Assembly: GCA_017410525.1 (NCBI GenBank)
Contig: JAFQQQ010000005.1
Location: forward strand, 17,105 to 81,104
DNA length: 64,000 nt
DNA from: Bacilli bacterium
GTDB lineage: Bacteria; Bacillota_I; Bacilli_A; RF39; UBA660
Direction of reading: 5' to 3'
Shown: in pieces, positions 1 to 7,772 of the stretch
Layout of the letters: each line of letters begins with the position of its first letter
Numbering within the stretch: the first letter of the stretch is position 1
Translations under genes and position numbers: made by a program
Notes under the pieces: generated by a model
Told to the model about the DNA's origin: nothing
Databases searched by the model: none
Seen by the model: only the letters and a program-made list of their open reading frames with translations

Positions 1-139
1 GTTCTGCAAAATCATCTATATCTTCAATTTTTATATTAACTATTTTTCCTAACTTTTCAGCATCCCTAGTTTCTTGGGTTGAGAACATATCATCTAACTT
101 TATCTTTGGTAGATTCATTTTTAAATCTTCCCTTGCCAT
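1..139 (-). CDS. ParB-like partition protein, N-terminus only (cut by window edge)
   Basis: Reading the minus strand from an ATG at 139 gives an open frame of 46 codons that runs off the window at base 1. It has a strong ribosome site (AAAGGAGG, 6 nt spacing). The peptide starts MAREDLKMNLPKIKLD and reaches IEDIDDFAE, which matches the stretch that leads into the ParB box (usually D-D-F-x-x-H-P-F-x-V) of ParB/Spo0J proteins of conjugative elements and plasmids. The start lies inside the 3' end of parA, so the two are translationally coupled. The DNA-binding part is outside the window, so the family call rests on this short stretch and on the parA neighbour. Confidence 0.7.
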   Translation of the reverse strand, partial: MAREDLKMNLPKIKLDDMFSTQETRDAEKLGKIVNIKIEDIDDFAE

Positions 140-911
140 TTTCTATTACCTCCTTTGCTAATTCAGAATATGCTATAGCAACCTTACCATTTTTATCATA
201 GCTTAAAGCACTCTTACCAACTATTGATGATTCGGCTGCTTTTACAGCTAATGGTATTCTGTTCTTAAAGATATTAACTACACTCCCATAACTTTGTTGT
301 AATTGATATCTTGTTTCTTTTGCTAAATTTGTCCTCTCATCCACTAAAGTTAATAAAACACCTTTAACAGTTAATTCTGGATTAATTTGTTTCTTTACTT
401 TATTAACTGTACCTAATAACTGTCCCATATTGTTAAGTGCTAGATATTGTGTTTGTACAGGTATTATTACACTATCAGCGCAAGCTAATGAATTAATTGT
501 AATCATACCCAAACTAGGCATACAATCAATTAAAATATAATCATAATCTTTTTTTAAGTCAATGATGCAATTTTTTAAAACAAATTCTCTACTAATTGCA
601 CTTATTAAACTCATCTCTAATCCTGATAAATCTAGATTAGATGGTATTAAGTCTATATTTTCTTTATGATGTAAAATATAATCGTCTTTTAATGGTACAT
701 CATTTATAGTATGTTCCATTAATGTAGCTACCGTAGTTCCTTCATAATTATTAAATCCCATACAAGTTGTTAAATCACCTTGAGGGTCTGTATCTATTAA
801 TAATACTCTTTTTCCCATATTAGCTAGTGCTACACCTAAATTAAAAGTAGTAGTAGTTTTACCTACACCACCTTTTTGATTTGCTATAGCAATTACTTCA
901 CACTCTTTCAT
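90..911 (-). CDS. parA: ParA-family partition ATPase (plasmid/ICE type)
   Basis: A 273-residue ParA/Soj-type ATPase that would move or position DNA together with ParB bound at centromere-like sites. The deviant Walker A (NQKGGVGKTTTT, residues 11-22) carries the signature Lys, followed by LLIDTDPQGD (about 37-46) and a Walker B-like YDYILIDCMPSLG near 125. The ribosome site GGAAAGGAGG precedes the ATG at 911. The last 50 bases overlap parB in another frame. The sequence (DLTTCMGF, GTTVATLMEHT) resembles ParA of Firmicutes integrative and conjugative elements and plasmids more than chromosomal Soj, so the left end may belong to a mobile element. That assignment is from memory of the family and needs a tree. 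Confidence 0.88.
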   Translation of the reverse strand: MKECEVIAIANQKGGVGKTTTTFNLGVALANMGKRVLLIDTDPQGDLTTCMGFNNYEGTTVATLMEHTINDVPLKDDYILHHKENIDLIPSNLDLSGLEMSLISAISREFVLKNCIIDLKKDYDYILIDCMPSLGMITINSLACADSVIIPVQTQYLALNNMGQLLGTVNKVKKQINPELTVKGVLLTLVDERTNLAKETRYQLQQSYGSVVNIFKNRIPLAVKAAESSIVGKSALSYDKNGKVAIAYSELAKEVIENGKGRFKNESTKDKVR

Positions 912-970
912 TTTTTCCTCCTTTCCAACAAGTAAATAAATAACAAACTATATTATTTTATTAAATTAAT

Positions 971-998
971 ATAAAATAAAAAGAGGTTTTATCCTCTT
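971..998 (-). terminator. Intrinsic terminator after the truncated ATPase gene
   Basis: On the minus strand AAGAGG, a six-base loop and CCTCTT are followed by TTTATTTTAT. It lies about 40 bases past the ATPase stop and upstream of parA. Confidence 0.65.
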
Positions 999-1034
999 AT
1001 ATTAGTTGAAATGTTATTGTTATTTGTATCATTG

Positions 1035-1055
1035 TGGTACTCACTCTTCTGGTAC
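1035..1055. repeat. Short direct repeat at the ATPase break point
   Basis: TGGTAC occurs at 1035-1040 and 1050-1055, bracketing the premature stop of the ATPase gene. It may mark a deletion or insertion junction. Six bases is too short to be convincing alone. Confidence 0.3.
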
Positions 1056-1910
1056 AGCAACTATTATTATAGTTACACATAAAGTAAGTGCGTATAAAAT
1101 ATGACCTGTTATTATAGGAAAGTTAGTAACCATCTCTTTTATTAAATTTAAATCAAAATTATTATTTATAACAATTACTTTAAAAAGATAGGAAAAAAAT
1201 ACTAAAAAAGCACCTACATACCCTATCTTACTTATAAATTTAGCAAGTTCTCTAAGTCTTTTCTTTAAAGGTGTTTCTGGTTGCTTTTCTTGGAGTTCTA
1301 AAGCAATTTTACCATAAAAAGTATTCTCTCCCACATTAGTAACTTTCATTAAAGCACTGTTACTATAAACAACACTACCCTTATACACTCTATTCTTATC
1401 ATTTATTAGATTCATATTTATTATAGATTCTTTATATGCTTCTTTTGTTTCTCCATTTAAACTAGATTCATCTACACTTATCTTCCCTTTAACAATTATT
1501 CCATCTGCCGGTATTTTATCTCCTGTTTCTAAATTAACTATATCATTAACAACAACTTCTCCTACTGGTGTTTCAATCTTCTTACCATTTCTTATTACCT
1601 TACAAGAAACTTTACTTACTTCTTCTTGTAGTTTTTCAAACGCTTTCTCACTTCCATACTCTGATATTGTAGATATTAAGGAAGCAAGAAGTATAGCGAT
1701 TACTATACCTATAGTTTCATACCAATCAAAACTTCTAAATAAAAACACGGTTTTTATAGCAAGTGCGATTAACAATATTTTTATTATAGGATCTCCTAAA
1801 GTTCCTATAAGTAATTTGAAGAAACTATCTTTTTTAGTCTTTTTCAGTTCATTACTACCATATTTTTTTCTATTTATAATTACTTCATTATCAGTTAGTC
1901 CATTATACAT
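1041..1910 (-). pseudogene. Truncated P-type Ca2+-ATPase (N-terminal third only)
   Basis: Resembles the N-terminal part of PMCA/SERCA-type calcium-transporting P-type ATPases: cation-ATPase N-domain, two membrane helices (about 35-85), the actuator domain with the SLNGETKE motif, then two more helices. The frame stops at VAVPEE, exactly where the ion-binding motif PEGLP should begin. The phosphorylation (DKTGT) and nucleotide domains are therefore missing and the product cannot be an ATP-driven pump. Start chosen at the ATG at 1910 because GGAGG lies 6 nt upstream; the longer GTG start at 1925 has none. No continuation was found downstream in the remaining 900 bases, which hold parA. A regulatory or dominant-negative fragment is possible, but decay or disruption is the simpler reading. 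Confidence 0.8.
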
Positions 1911-1953
1911 AAGAATCCTCCACACTAAAATATATGGACAACTTCTATTTTTA

Positions 1954-1983
1954 TGAAAAAAAGATACAAATTACTGTATCTTT
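1954..1983 (-). terminator. Intrinsic terminator
   Basis: Perfect nine-base-pair stem (1960-1968 with 1975-1983, plus-strand AAAGATACA/TGTATCTTT) with a T run on the minus strand. The 250 bases between the ATPase remnant and the lysozyme-like gene hold this hairpin and no gene I can support. Confidence 0.7.
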
Positions 1984-2166
1984 CATTTTACTAAACTATC
2001 TACCATTTGATAATTACAATTTTTTTGTTTTTTCAAACTTATATTCACTTATTATTTGATTGTAGTGCTACATAATATCCTATAGTTGCATATATATATT
2101 ATACCCTAACAAACAATAGTCTAAAATATGTTTATTATTCAACGCGTTAGAAATTATAAGTTAACA

Positions 2167-2190
2167 AAAAGACACATTACTGTGCTTTTA
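2167..2190 (-). terminator. Intrinsic terminator overlapping the lysozyme-like stop codon
   Basis: Minus strand AAAGCACA, loop GTAA, TGTG(T)CTTT followed by TTG; one bulged T. It resembles the hairpin 200 bases further on, as if the segment between them were a duplicated end. Confidence 0.5.
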
Positions 2191-2782
2191 TTTCTTCTAT
2201 ATATTTATTAACTTTTTTTGCCCAACTTTGGTCTTCCGCATATTTAGGATTTATTTGTTCTGGAGTTGTTAAACCATAACTAATATAATTTCTTTCTAAG
2301 TTGTCTATGAATGCCATAATACCCTCATCTAAAGAATTAAAGTAACTATAACTTCCACAGCCTTTACCTTTTTGACCACCTACGTTATTACACTCGCGAA
2401 CTAAACGGCTACAATTCCATTTGCAACCTGTTTCGTGTAACATAATAGCAGTTGCCATATAAGGGTCTACTCCTTTTTCTAATGAATAAGAAGCAATTAA
2501 TTTTCCTTTATTCGATATTGTAGAGTTTAAAGATTTATTTATAGTCTCAACTAATTCATTTAATGTTTTACCGTCATAAACTATTTCTTCAACTATAACT
2601 TCTTCAATTTCTACATCATCTACTATAACTATTTCTTCTGTTTCTACATAGTTAGCATTTGTTTTAATTTTATTATTTGTTTTAAACTCACTAACACTTA
2701 TATTTAAATAAACTAAATATACATTTAATATTACTACCATAGATAATAATATTTTCTCTATGGATCGAATTTTTGCTTTCAC
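2177..2782 (-). CDS. Membrane-anchored lysozyme-like (glucosaminidase/SLT-type) cell-wall enzyme
   Basis: A 201-residue protein with one N-terminal membrane helix (about 10-30), an acidic spacer (residues 45-70), and a C-terminal lysozyme-like domain. The domain begins near KGKLIASYSLEKGVDPYM and has ATAIMLHETG with the candidate catalytic Glu, then NNVGGQKG, FNSLDEGI and the LTTPEQINPKYAED stretch typical of this superfamily. Such enzymes cut peptidoglycan glycan strands; similar ones travel with conjugative elements, but here no secretion genes adjoin it. Cysteines in KWNCSRLVREC and KGCG may form disulphides outside the cell. Start is GTG at 2782 with GAGGTG five bases upstream; the overlapping ATG is followed at once by TGA. 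Confidence 0.75.
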   Translation of the reverse strand: MKAKIRSIEKILLSMVVILNVYLVYLNISVSEFKTNNKIKTNANYVETEEIVIVDDVEIEEVIVEEIVYDGKTLNELVETINKSLNSTISNKGKLIASYSLEKGVDPYMATAIMLHETGCKWNCSRLVRECNNVGGQKGKGCGSYSYFNSLDEGIMAFIDNLERNYISYGLTTPEQINPKYAEDQSWAKKVNKYIEEIKAQ

Positions 2783-2929
2783 ATTAACACCTCTTTTTTT
2801 GGAAAAGCACTACTATCATAACACATTTAAATATTCATTGTCAAATTAACCATTTCTATATGTTCTTTTCATTTAAAACAAAAAAGGTAACATTTAATAA
2901 AAATCAGCAAAATTTCCAGTAATTGTAAA

Positions 2930-4456
2930 CTAAATGTATTCTATGTATTTAGGGTTATTTTTAATAAGTTCTTTAACAAATATAGAAGGATTTTTATTAT
3001 CTACTAAAAGATATACATCACTCTTAGTACGAGTTAGGGCTACATAAAAAAGTCTTCTTTCTTCTTCATATGGATATATATCAATATTATTATTAACAAA
3101 CTTTAAAATCTTATCATCCTTTATTTTATTAGGTATACCAAGCATATCGTCTTTCAAATTAATAATAACTACGCACTCTTCTTCTAATCCTTTAGAAGCA
3201 TGTATAGTTAAATATCTAATATTTGCTTTATTATATTGTATGTGATTGTCTTTATCTAATTTAAAATATTTATCTATATCAAAATTATTTCTGCCTAAAA
3301 TCAATATATTTTTATGGTTTTCTATAACCCTATCTAATAACTTTCTTAAATTATCTCCATACATAATTTTAATAGGTTTAGAAAGTCTTTTACTACTTCT
3401 AAGCTTTTTATATAATTGTCTTTTATTTTTCATGATAAACTTACCGGCTACATTTATTAACTCTTGACTATTTCTATAAGTATTATTTATTTTTAATACT
3501 TTTGTATAACCAAAATACTTTTTAAAATTTAAAAACATATTTAAATTACAACCGTTAAATCTATAAATAGATTGATAATCATCCCCAACACATATTATCT
3601 TAGCACACGTCTTATTTATTATTTCCTTTAAAAATAAATACCTTATATAAGATGTATCTTGATATTCATCTACTATTATATATTTATAATTTTTTATACC
3701 GTTTTCTTTAACATACTTAGTAGCAAGTACAATCATATCATTAAAATCAATACTATTAGTACTCTTTAATTCTTCTTCATATAAAATATAAATATCTATA
3801 ATAATTCTAAGTAGTTCTTTATTTCCTTTCATATTTAAAAAATGATTTATATTATAATTATTAGTCTTGAATAGATTTATAAAAGTAATTATAAGCCTTT
3901 TAAGATTCTCTAACTCTTTACTCTTTAATATTTTTTTATAACTAATATCTATTTTACATAGTATCTTTTTTATTTTAATTTTTAAATTATTATTATATAG
4001 TGCATAATAAAAATATTCATCTACTATGTATCTTAATAAATTAGTATCACCTATTTTATATTTATTATATTTTAATATTTCTAAGGCTAGTTTATGAAAA
4101 GTATAAACCTTTATATTATAGTTATAATTCTTCTTTATATTTCTTTCTAAGTTTTCCGATGCATCTCTAGTAAAAGATATACAAAGTATTTCTTGTTCTT
4201 TAATACCCTTTCTTTCTATTAAATATCTAATCTTACCTACCATAGTAAGACTTTTACCACTACCAGCACCTGCAACTATTAAATTAGATCTTTCATCTGT
4301 TATAACAGCTATTCTTTGTTCTTTATCTAATGAATAACCATTTATATTTGATAAAAGATTATGACTTTCTATTAATTCCTTTTTTATATATTTTTTATTT
4401 AATCTATTTATTTTTATCCTACCTAATTTTCTTTGAGAATTATCTATATAGTTCAT
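2930..4456 (-). CDS. UvrD/Rep-type superfamily 1 DNA helicase, short form
   Basis: A 508-residue ATP-dependent helicase of the UvrD/Rep/PcrA family. Visible motifs: I AGAGSGKS (62-69), Ia ISFTRDASENL, II DEYQDTS, III GDDYQSIYRFNG, V TIHASKGLE and VI RRLFYVALTRTK. It is about 200 residues shorter than housekeeping PcrA/UvrD (roughly 720) and very Lys/Asn/Ile-rich, so it is likely an accessory enzyme for repair or element replication, not the chromosomal PcrA. Start set at 4456 (GGAGGTG, 5 nt) in place of the longer frame to 4540, which would overlap the terminator of the upstream ClpX-like gene. It lies 70 bases after that gene and is probably transcribed separately. Confidence 0.88.
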   Translation of the reverse strand: MNYIDNSQRKLGRIKINRLNKKYIKKELIESHNLLSNINGYSLDKEQRIAVITDERSNLIVAGAGSGKSLTMVGKIRYLIERKGIKEQEILCISFTRDASENLERNIKKNYNYNIKVYTFHKLALEILKYNKYKIGDTNLLRYIVDEYFYYALYNNNLKIKIKKILCKIDISYKKILKSKELENLKRLIITFINLFKTNNYNINHFLNMKGNKELLRIIIDIYILYEEELKSTNSIDFNDMIVLATKYVKENGIKNYKYIIVDEYQDTSYIRYLFLKEIINKTCAKIICVGDDYQSIYRFNGCNLNMFLNFKKYFGYTKVLKINNTYRNSQELINVAGKFIMKNKRQLYKKLRSSKRLSKPIKIMYGDNLRKLLDRVIENHKNILILGRNNFDIDKYFKLDKDNHIQYNKANIRYLTIHASKGLEEECVVIINLKDDMLGIPNKIKDDKILKFVNNNIDIYPYEEERRLFYVALTRTKSDVYLLVDNKNPSIFVKELIKNNPKYIEYI

Positions 4457-4506
4457 AACACCTCCTATATATATCATTCTACAAAACTTTTCAATTTCCT
4501 TTTTTA

Positions 4507-4546
4507 TAAAAAAAAATATTGTGTTTTTAATATTCAACACAATATT
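4507..4546 (-). terminator. Strong intrinsic terminator at the end of the ClpX-like gene
   Basis: Perfect 11-bp stem (4515-4525 with 4536-4546) followed by nine T on the minus strand. It contains the last codons and stop of the ClpX-like gene. Confidence 0.85.
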
Positions 4547-6140
4547 CTTTATTATCTGTAACTGTTTTCTTAGTTAATTTAATGGACTTAACTTTAGGAT
4601 TAGTAAGTACTTCATCATATACATATCTTAAAGTTCTTTTTACTTCTTTATTTAATTTACGAACACCAAGTTTTTTGCTATACCCTTTGTCAGCAACAGC
4701 ATTTAAATAACCAACTGTAGCATATAAATTTATTCCTCTTTGAGCAAAGTCTTGTTGTGCGATTTTCCATTGACTAATCTTTGACTCTTTTAATATTTTT
4801 AATACAGTTTTATGAGTAAGTTCATCTGTTCCAGTAAATTCACCAACCCTACCAACAAATTCAGGCCCCATCCAACCTATAAAATCATCTTCATCAAGCC
4901 TTACTTTTTGTTCTTTTTCTTCATTAACAGCACCGAAACCAATGGTGTTTTTTTTGTTTTGTTTCTTTTGTTCGTATAATTCATCAAAAGAACCCATACA
5001 AATTACTGTTAAATTAGATGTATCAAACATTATTTTATTGCTACTTGATTTTGAAACATCTACTTCTATAACGTCTCTATCTAATATTTTCAAAAGTTCA
5101 TGCAATACTGCTTTTCCAAAACCTTTATCATCCTGATAAGTAACAAGTTTATCTATTTCATCTAAAATGAGAATTCCGTGTTGGGCTTTTTCTTGATCTC
5201 CGTTAGCTGATCTAATCAAACCTAAAAGAAGGTCTGGTACCTCTTTACCATAATATCCTGCTTTTGTATAATCCGGACAGTTTGCAGCAAAGAAAGGAAT
5301 GTCTAATTCTTTAGCAACCACTCTTACCATCTCTGTTTTACCCGTACCACTTGGTCCAGATATTAAAATATGTGATTTATTTCTATAATTATTAGAAGTT
5401 TGATTTACTGCTATAGTTCTAGTTAAATTATAAACTGCTTCATCTTGCCCTACAATATTTGATAAAACATTTTGCCTTAATTTAGCTAAGTCAAACCCAG
5501 CAGATTCTTCTCTTTTTAAAACATAATTAGATTTTTTTGTCCTTTTTGATTCTTGTTCTTCTACTAAATTGCTACCACTTTTAATTTTGTTTTCAACTAC
5601 TTCTTTTATATAATTTCCAGCCTCAATTAATTTATCTATGTAATTTCTAATTTCTTCTACTGTTTGATATTCTTTAAGTTCTTTTAAAGCTTGTAAGCTA
5701 AAAATAAATTTTTCATTATTTTCTGGATCGAATTGAATGTGATCTTCTTCTAAATCGTCATAATCCTCATTTTGACACATATTATTTATGTATTTTTCTA
5801 TATTGTAGAAATCAAATTCTATTACTTTAGTTGTTTGTTCTAACTCATCATAATATCCTAAAAAACAACAATCTAAAAAATTAGAAAGAAATTCATCTAG
5901 TATTTCTGATTCAGTTAATTGATTCCCATATGGTTTTTTTAATTCTTCCATAGTTGCTGGGCAACAAAAATATCTCTCACAATCTGCACTGTTATCTTTC
6001 ATAAAGCAATATTCAAAACCACGTTCATCTATAAATATTTCATCATATTCTAAATAATTTCCCTTAATTAAATTAATAGGTCTAAAAACAACTCTACCTT
6101 CACCTAAATCTATTTTTTGTAAATGTATTGCATAATGCAT
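4527..6140 (-). CDS. ClpX-like AAA+ unfoldase with a novel N-terminal domain
   Basis: A 537-residue AAA+ protein whose C-terminal two thirds track ClpX: Walker A SGPSGTGKT (261-269), pore loop GYYG (295-298, ClpX GYVG), the EKAQHGILILDEIDKL Walker B block (317-332), MGPEFVGRVGEF with the Arg finger (about 431) and sensor 2 LGVRKL (491-496). It also keeps Ile-Gly-Phe at 400-402 in the position of the ClpX IGF loop that docks on ClpP. The ClpX zinc domain is absent; instead there are about 210 residues I do not recognise, with several cysteines (CERYFCC, DCC) and an acidic middle. No clpP lies nearby. It follows a small gene by 15 bases and would share its transcript. An accessory unfoldase with its own substrate domain is the best guess. 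Confidence 0.82.
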   Translation of the reverse strand: MHYAIHLQKIDLGEGRVVFRPINLIKGNYLEYDEIFIDERGFEYCFMKDNSADCERYFCCPATMEELKKPYGNQLTESEILDEFLSNFLDCCFLGYYDELEQTTKVIEFDFYNIEKYINNMCQNEDYDDLEEDHIQFDPENNEKFIFSLQALKELKEYQTVEEIRNYIDKLIEAGNYIKEVVENKIKSGSNLVEEQESKRTKKSNYVLKREESAGFDLAKLRQNVLSNIVGQDEAVYNLTRTIAVNQTSNNYRNKSHILISGPSGTGKTEMVRVVAKELDIPFFAANCPDYTKAGYYGKEVPDLLLGLIRSANGDQEKAQHGILILDEIDKLVTYQDDKGFGKAVLHELLKILDRDVIEVDVSKSSSNKIMFDTSNLTVICMGSFDELYEQKKQNKKNTIGFGAVNEEKEQKVRLDEDDFIGWMGPEFVGRVGEFTGTDELTHKTVLKILKESKISQWKIAQQDFAQRGINLYATVGYLNAVADKGYSKKLGVRKLNKEVKRTLRYVYDEVLTNPKVKSIKLTKKTVTDNKEYCVEY

Positions 6141-6155
6141 AAAAATCCCCCAAAA

Positions 6156-6425
6156 CTACTTATTTGTATTATTATAATAATTATACTCTGATAAAATTTG
6201 CGATACCCATTCTAAGTCTTCTAGCACTTCATAAGAATCATTTAAACAATTTTCTATATCATACATAAGCTCATTAATATTAGTATATTTCTCTATGTTA
6301 ATATTATATTTATTCAATATTGATATTTGCTCATCTGATATATAAATATTATTATGTTTTTTCAAAAAATTTCTATCTGTACCAACTATTTCATCAATAT
6401 TTAAGTTAAATTCATCAATAATCAT
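6156..6425 (-). CDS. Small acidic protein, unknown; partner of the ClpX-like gene
   Basis: An 89-residue soluble protein that I do not recognise. It is rich in Asn, Asp, Glu and Tyr, with no signal or membrane segment. Start chosen at 6425 because AAAGGTG lies 6 nt upstream. It ends 15 bases before the ClpX-like gene and must be co-transcribed with it, so an adaptor, antitoxin-like inhibitor or substrate role is conceivable but not shown. Confidence 0.6.
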   Translation of the reverse strand: MIIDEFNLNIDEIVGTDRNFLKKHNNIYISDEQISILNKYNINIEKYTNINELMYDIENCLNDSYEVLEDLEWVSQILSEYNYYNNTNK

Positions 6426-6453
6426 GAAATCACCTTTGCAATTATTATAGCAC

Positions 6454-6487
6454 AAAAAAAGAAAAAGTGAACAATAAATTATTCACT
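6454..6487 (-). terminator. Intrinsic terminator ending the sortase operon
   Basis: Minus strand AGTGAA ... TTCACT (6482-6487 with 6466-6471) followed by TTTTTCTTTTTTT; overlaps the last codons of the membrane protein gene. Confidence 0.75.
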
Positions 6488-7099
6488 GTAATCAAAAACA
6501 ATTTCTGGCATTTCCGGTAATTCTTTTTTATCGTATTTTTTTAATTTATCATGGGCAGATACCAACAAGCTTATAAGTATCCATGAAATGAAAATTGCTG
6601 AATTAAGTTGCATAAGTATCATTACATTAAAATTAGTATACATGGATATTTTGTTATATATATCTATAGAATTAATCTCAATTGTATCCATTATTAATAT
6701 TAAAAATAAATCAGTAATTGCAGTATAGATAAAATTAATTATTTTATATTTTTTACTTAATTTTTTTCTAAATAAAGAAAGTATAAAGAAAAAATTAGAT
6801 ATAAATAATATTATAAAATAAACAGTAGCACTTGGAAAATAAATAACCATAAATATTGCATCAAATAAGTTATCAATTATCTTTAAAAATAACTTGTTAT
6901 GATTAATTATTATTAATAAAGCAAGTATTAACCATATTGAAATAAATATCCATTTATTTACTCTTTTTTCTTTTTTTATTGATATGATAAAAAGTATTAA
7001 AACTGCTACTGCAATCATAAAACAAAATAAAAAAAGTGGGGAAGATGCGATGATACTCATTAATGTTTTTATTTTTTCTATTAATGAAACATCATTCAT
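6479..7099 (-). CDS. Polytopic membrane protein, unknown, in the sortase operon
   Basis: A 206-residue protein with five or six hydrophobic helices, basic loops and a short acidic C-terminus (ELPEMPEIVFDY). No family is recognised. The start at 7099 has AGAGGTGATTAT before it. It begins 4 bases after the sortase stop and is the last gene before a terminator, so it is transcribed with the sortase and the surface protein. Its place suggests a role in surface-protein handling, but nothing in the sequence proves it. Confidence 0.65.
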   Translation of the reverse strand: MNDVSLIEKIKTLMSIIASSPLFLFCFMIAVAVLILFIISIKKEKRVNKWIFISIWLILALLIIINHNKLFLKIIDNLFDAIFMVIYFPSATVYFIILFISNFFFILSLFRKKLSKKYKIINFIYTAITDLFLILIMDTIEINSIDIYNKISMYTNFNVMILMQLNSAIFISWILISLLVSAHDKLKKYDKKELPEMPEIVFDYSE

Positions 7100-7103
7100 A
7101 TAA

Positions 7104-7772
7104 TCACCTCTTTGTTTGTTGTAATTCAAATATAAACACAGTTTGCTTTGTCTTGCTATATTTTGTACAAGTTATTAGCGTTAAAACTTTTTTATTATAA
7201 TCTCTATAAATAGCAACTGTACCGTCTTTTTCTACCTCGTAAGTATTAACTAGGCTATATGTATATTTTACGTTTTTATAATTAACATAAGCTTTATCCC
7301 CTAAAGATAGATTAAATAATTTATCAAAGAAACAAACCTGACATATTCCAGAATGAGCTGCTAAAATTAAGTTGTTATTTTGCTCATTAGGAAAAGTTGA
7401 TCCATTTATAACCGTTATATTGTAATTTACCTTATTATATCTAGAATTTAAGTCTAAAAAACCTCTTTTTAAATTTATCTTAGGTATTTCCAACATCCCT
7501 ATATAGTTATAATTTGTTTCCTTTACTTCCTCATCATCCTTTTCTTCTATATTATTATCAGTTTCAGGAACATTTGATTCATTTTCTGGAATTATTTCAG
7601 TTTCAATATTTTCAGGTATTTCATTTTCATATAACAATATATTCATACTAGAATAAATCTTATTTTTTCTTTGATTAAAATATTCAACAAACCCTATAGA
7701 AATACCTAATAGAATAAAAATTAAACCTATTAAAAGAATTGTACTATTCTTGAAATTTATTTTTTTTAACAT
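7104..7772 (-). CDS. Sortase (transpeptidase) with N-terminal anchor
   Basis: A 222-residue sortase that would cut the sorting signal of the surface protein next door and join it to the wall or to another subunit. It has an N-terminal membrane helix (about 10-30), an acidic spacer with E/N repeats (50-85), then the sortase barrel: LEIPKINL (94-101), catalytic His in LAAHSG (His140) and catalytic Cys in LTLITC (Cys202). The third residue, normally Arg 8-13 residues after the Cys and before a hydrophobic pair, appears as Gln210 in KTKQTVF, with Lys209 beside it. The gene overlaps the end of its substrate gene by 29 bases, so translation is coupled; the ribosome site (AGGAATTGG) is weak. Confidence 0.88.
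   Translation of the reverse strand: MLKKINFKNSTILLIGLIFILLGISIGFVEYFNQRKNKIYSSMNILLYENEIPENIETEIIPENESNVPETDNNIEEKDDEEVKETNYNYIGMLEIPKINLKRGFLDLNSRYNKVNYNITVINGSTFPNEQNNNLILAAHSGICQVCFFDKLFNLSLGDKAYVNYKNVKYTYSLVNTYEVEKDGTVAIYRDYNKKVLTLITCTKYSKTKQTVFIFELQQTKR

Noticed and set aside
1026..1045. TGA read as Trp to extend the calcium-ATPase
   Set aside because: Reading through gives VPEEWVPQ, not PEGLP, and TGA ends several intact genes here, so the code is standard and the gene is truly truncated.
2040..2110. Minus-strand peptide YIYATIGYYVALQSNNK in the gap before the ATPase remnant
   Set aside because: Looks like the end of a small membrane protein, but a stop lies directly upstream and there is no start or ribosome site; at best a decayed fragment.
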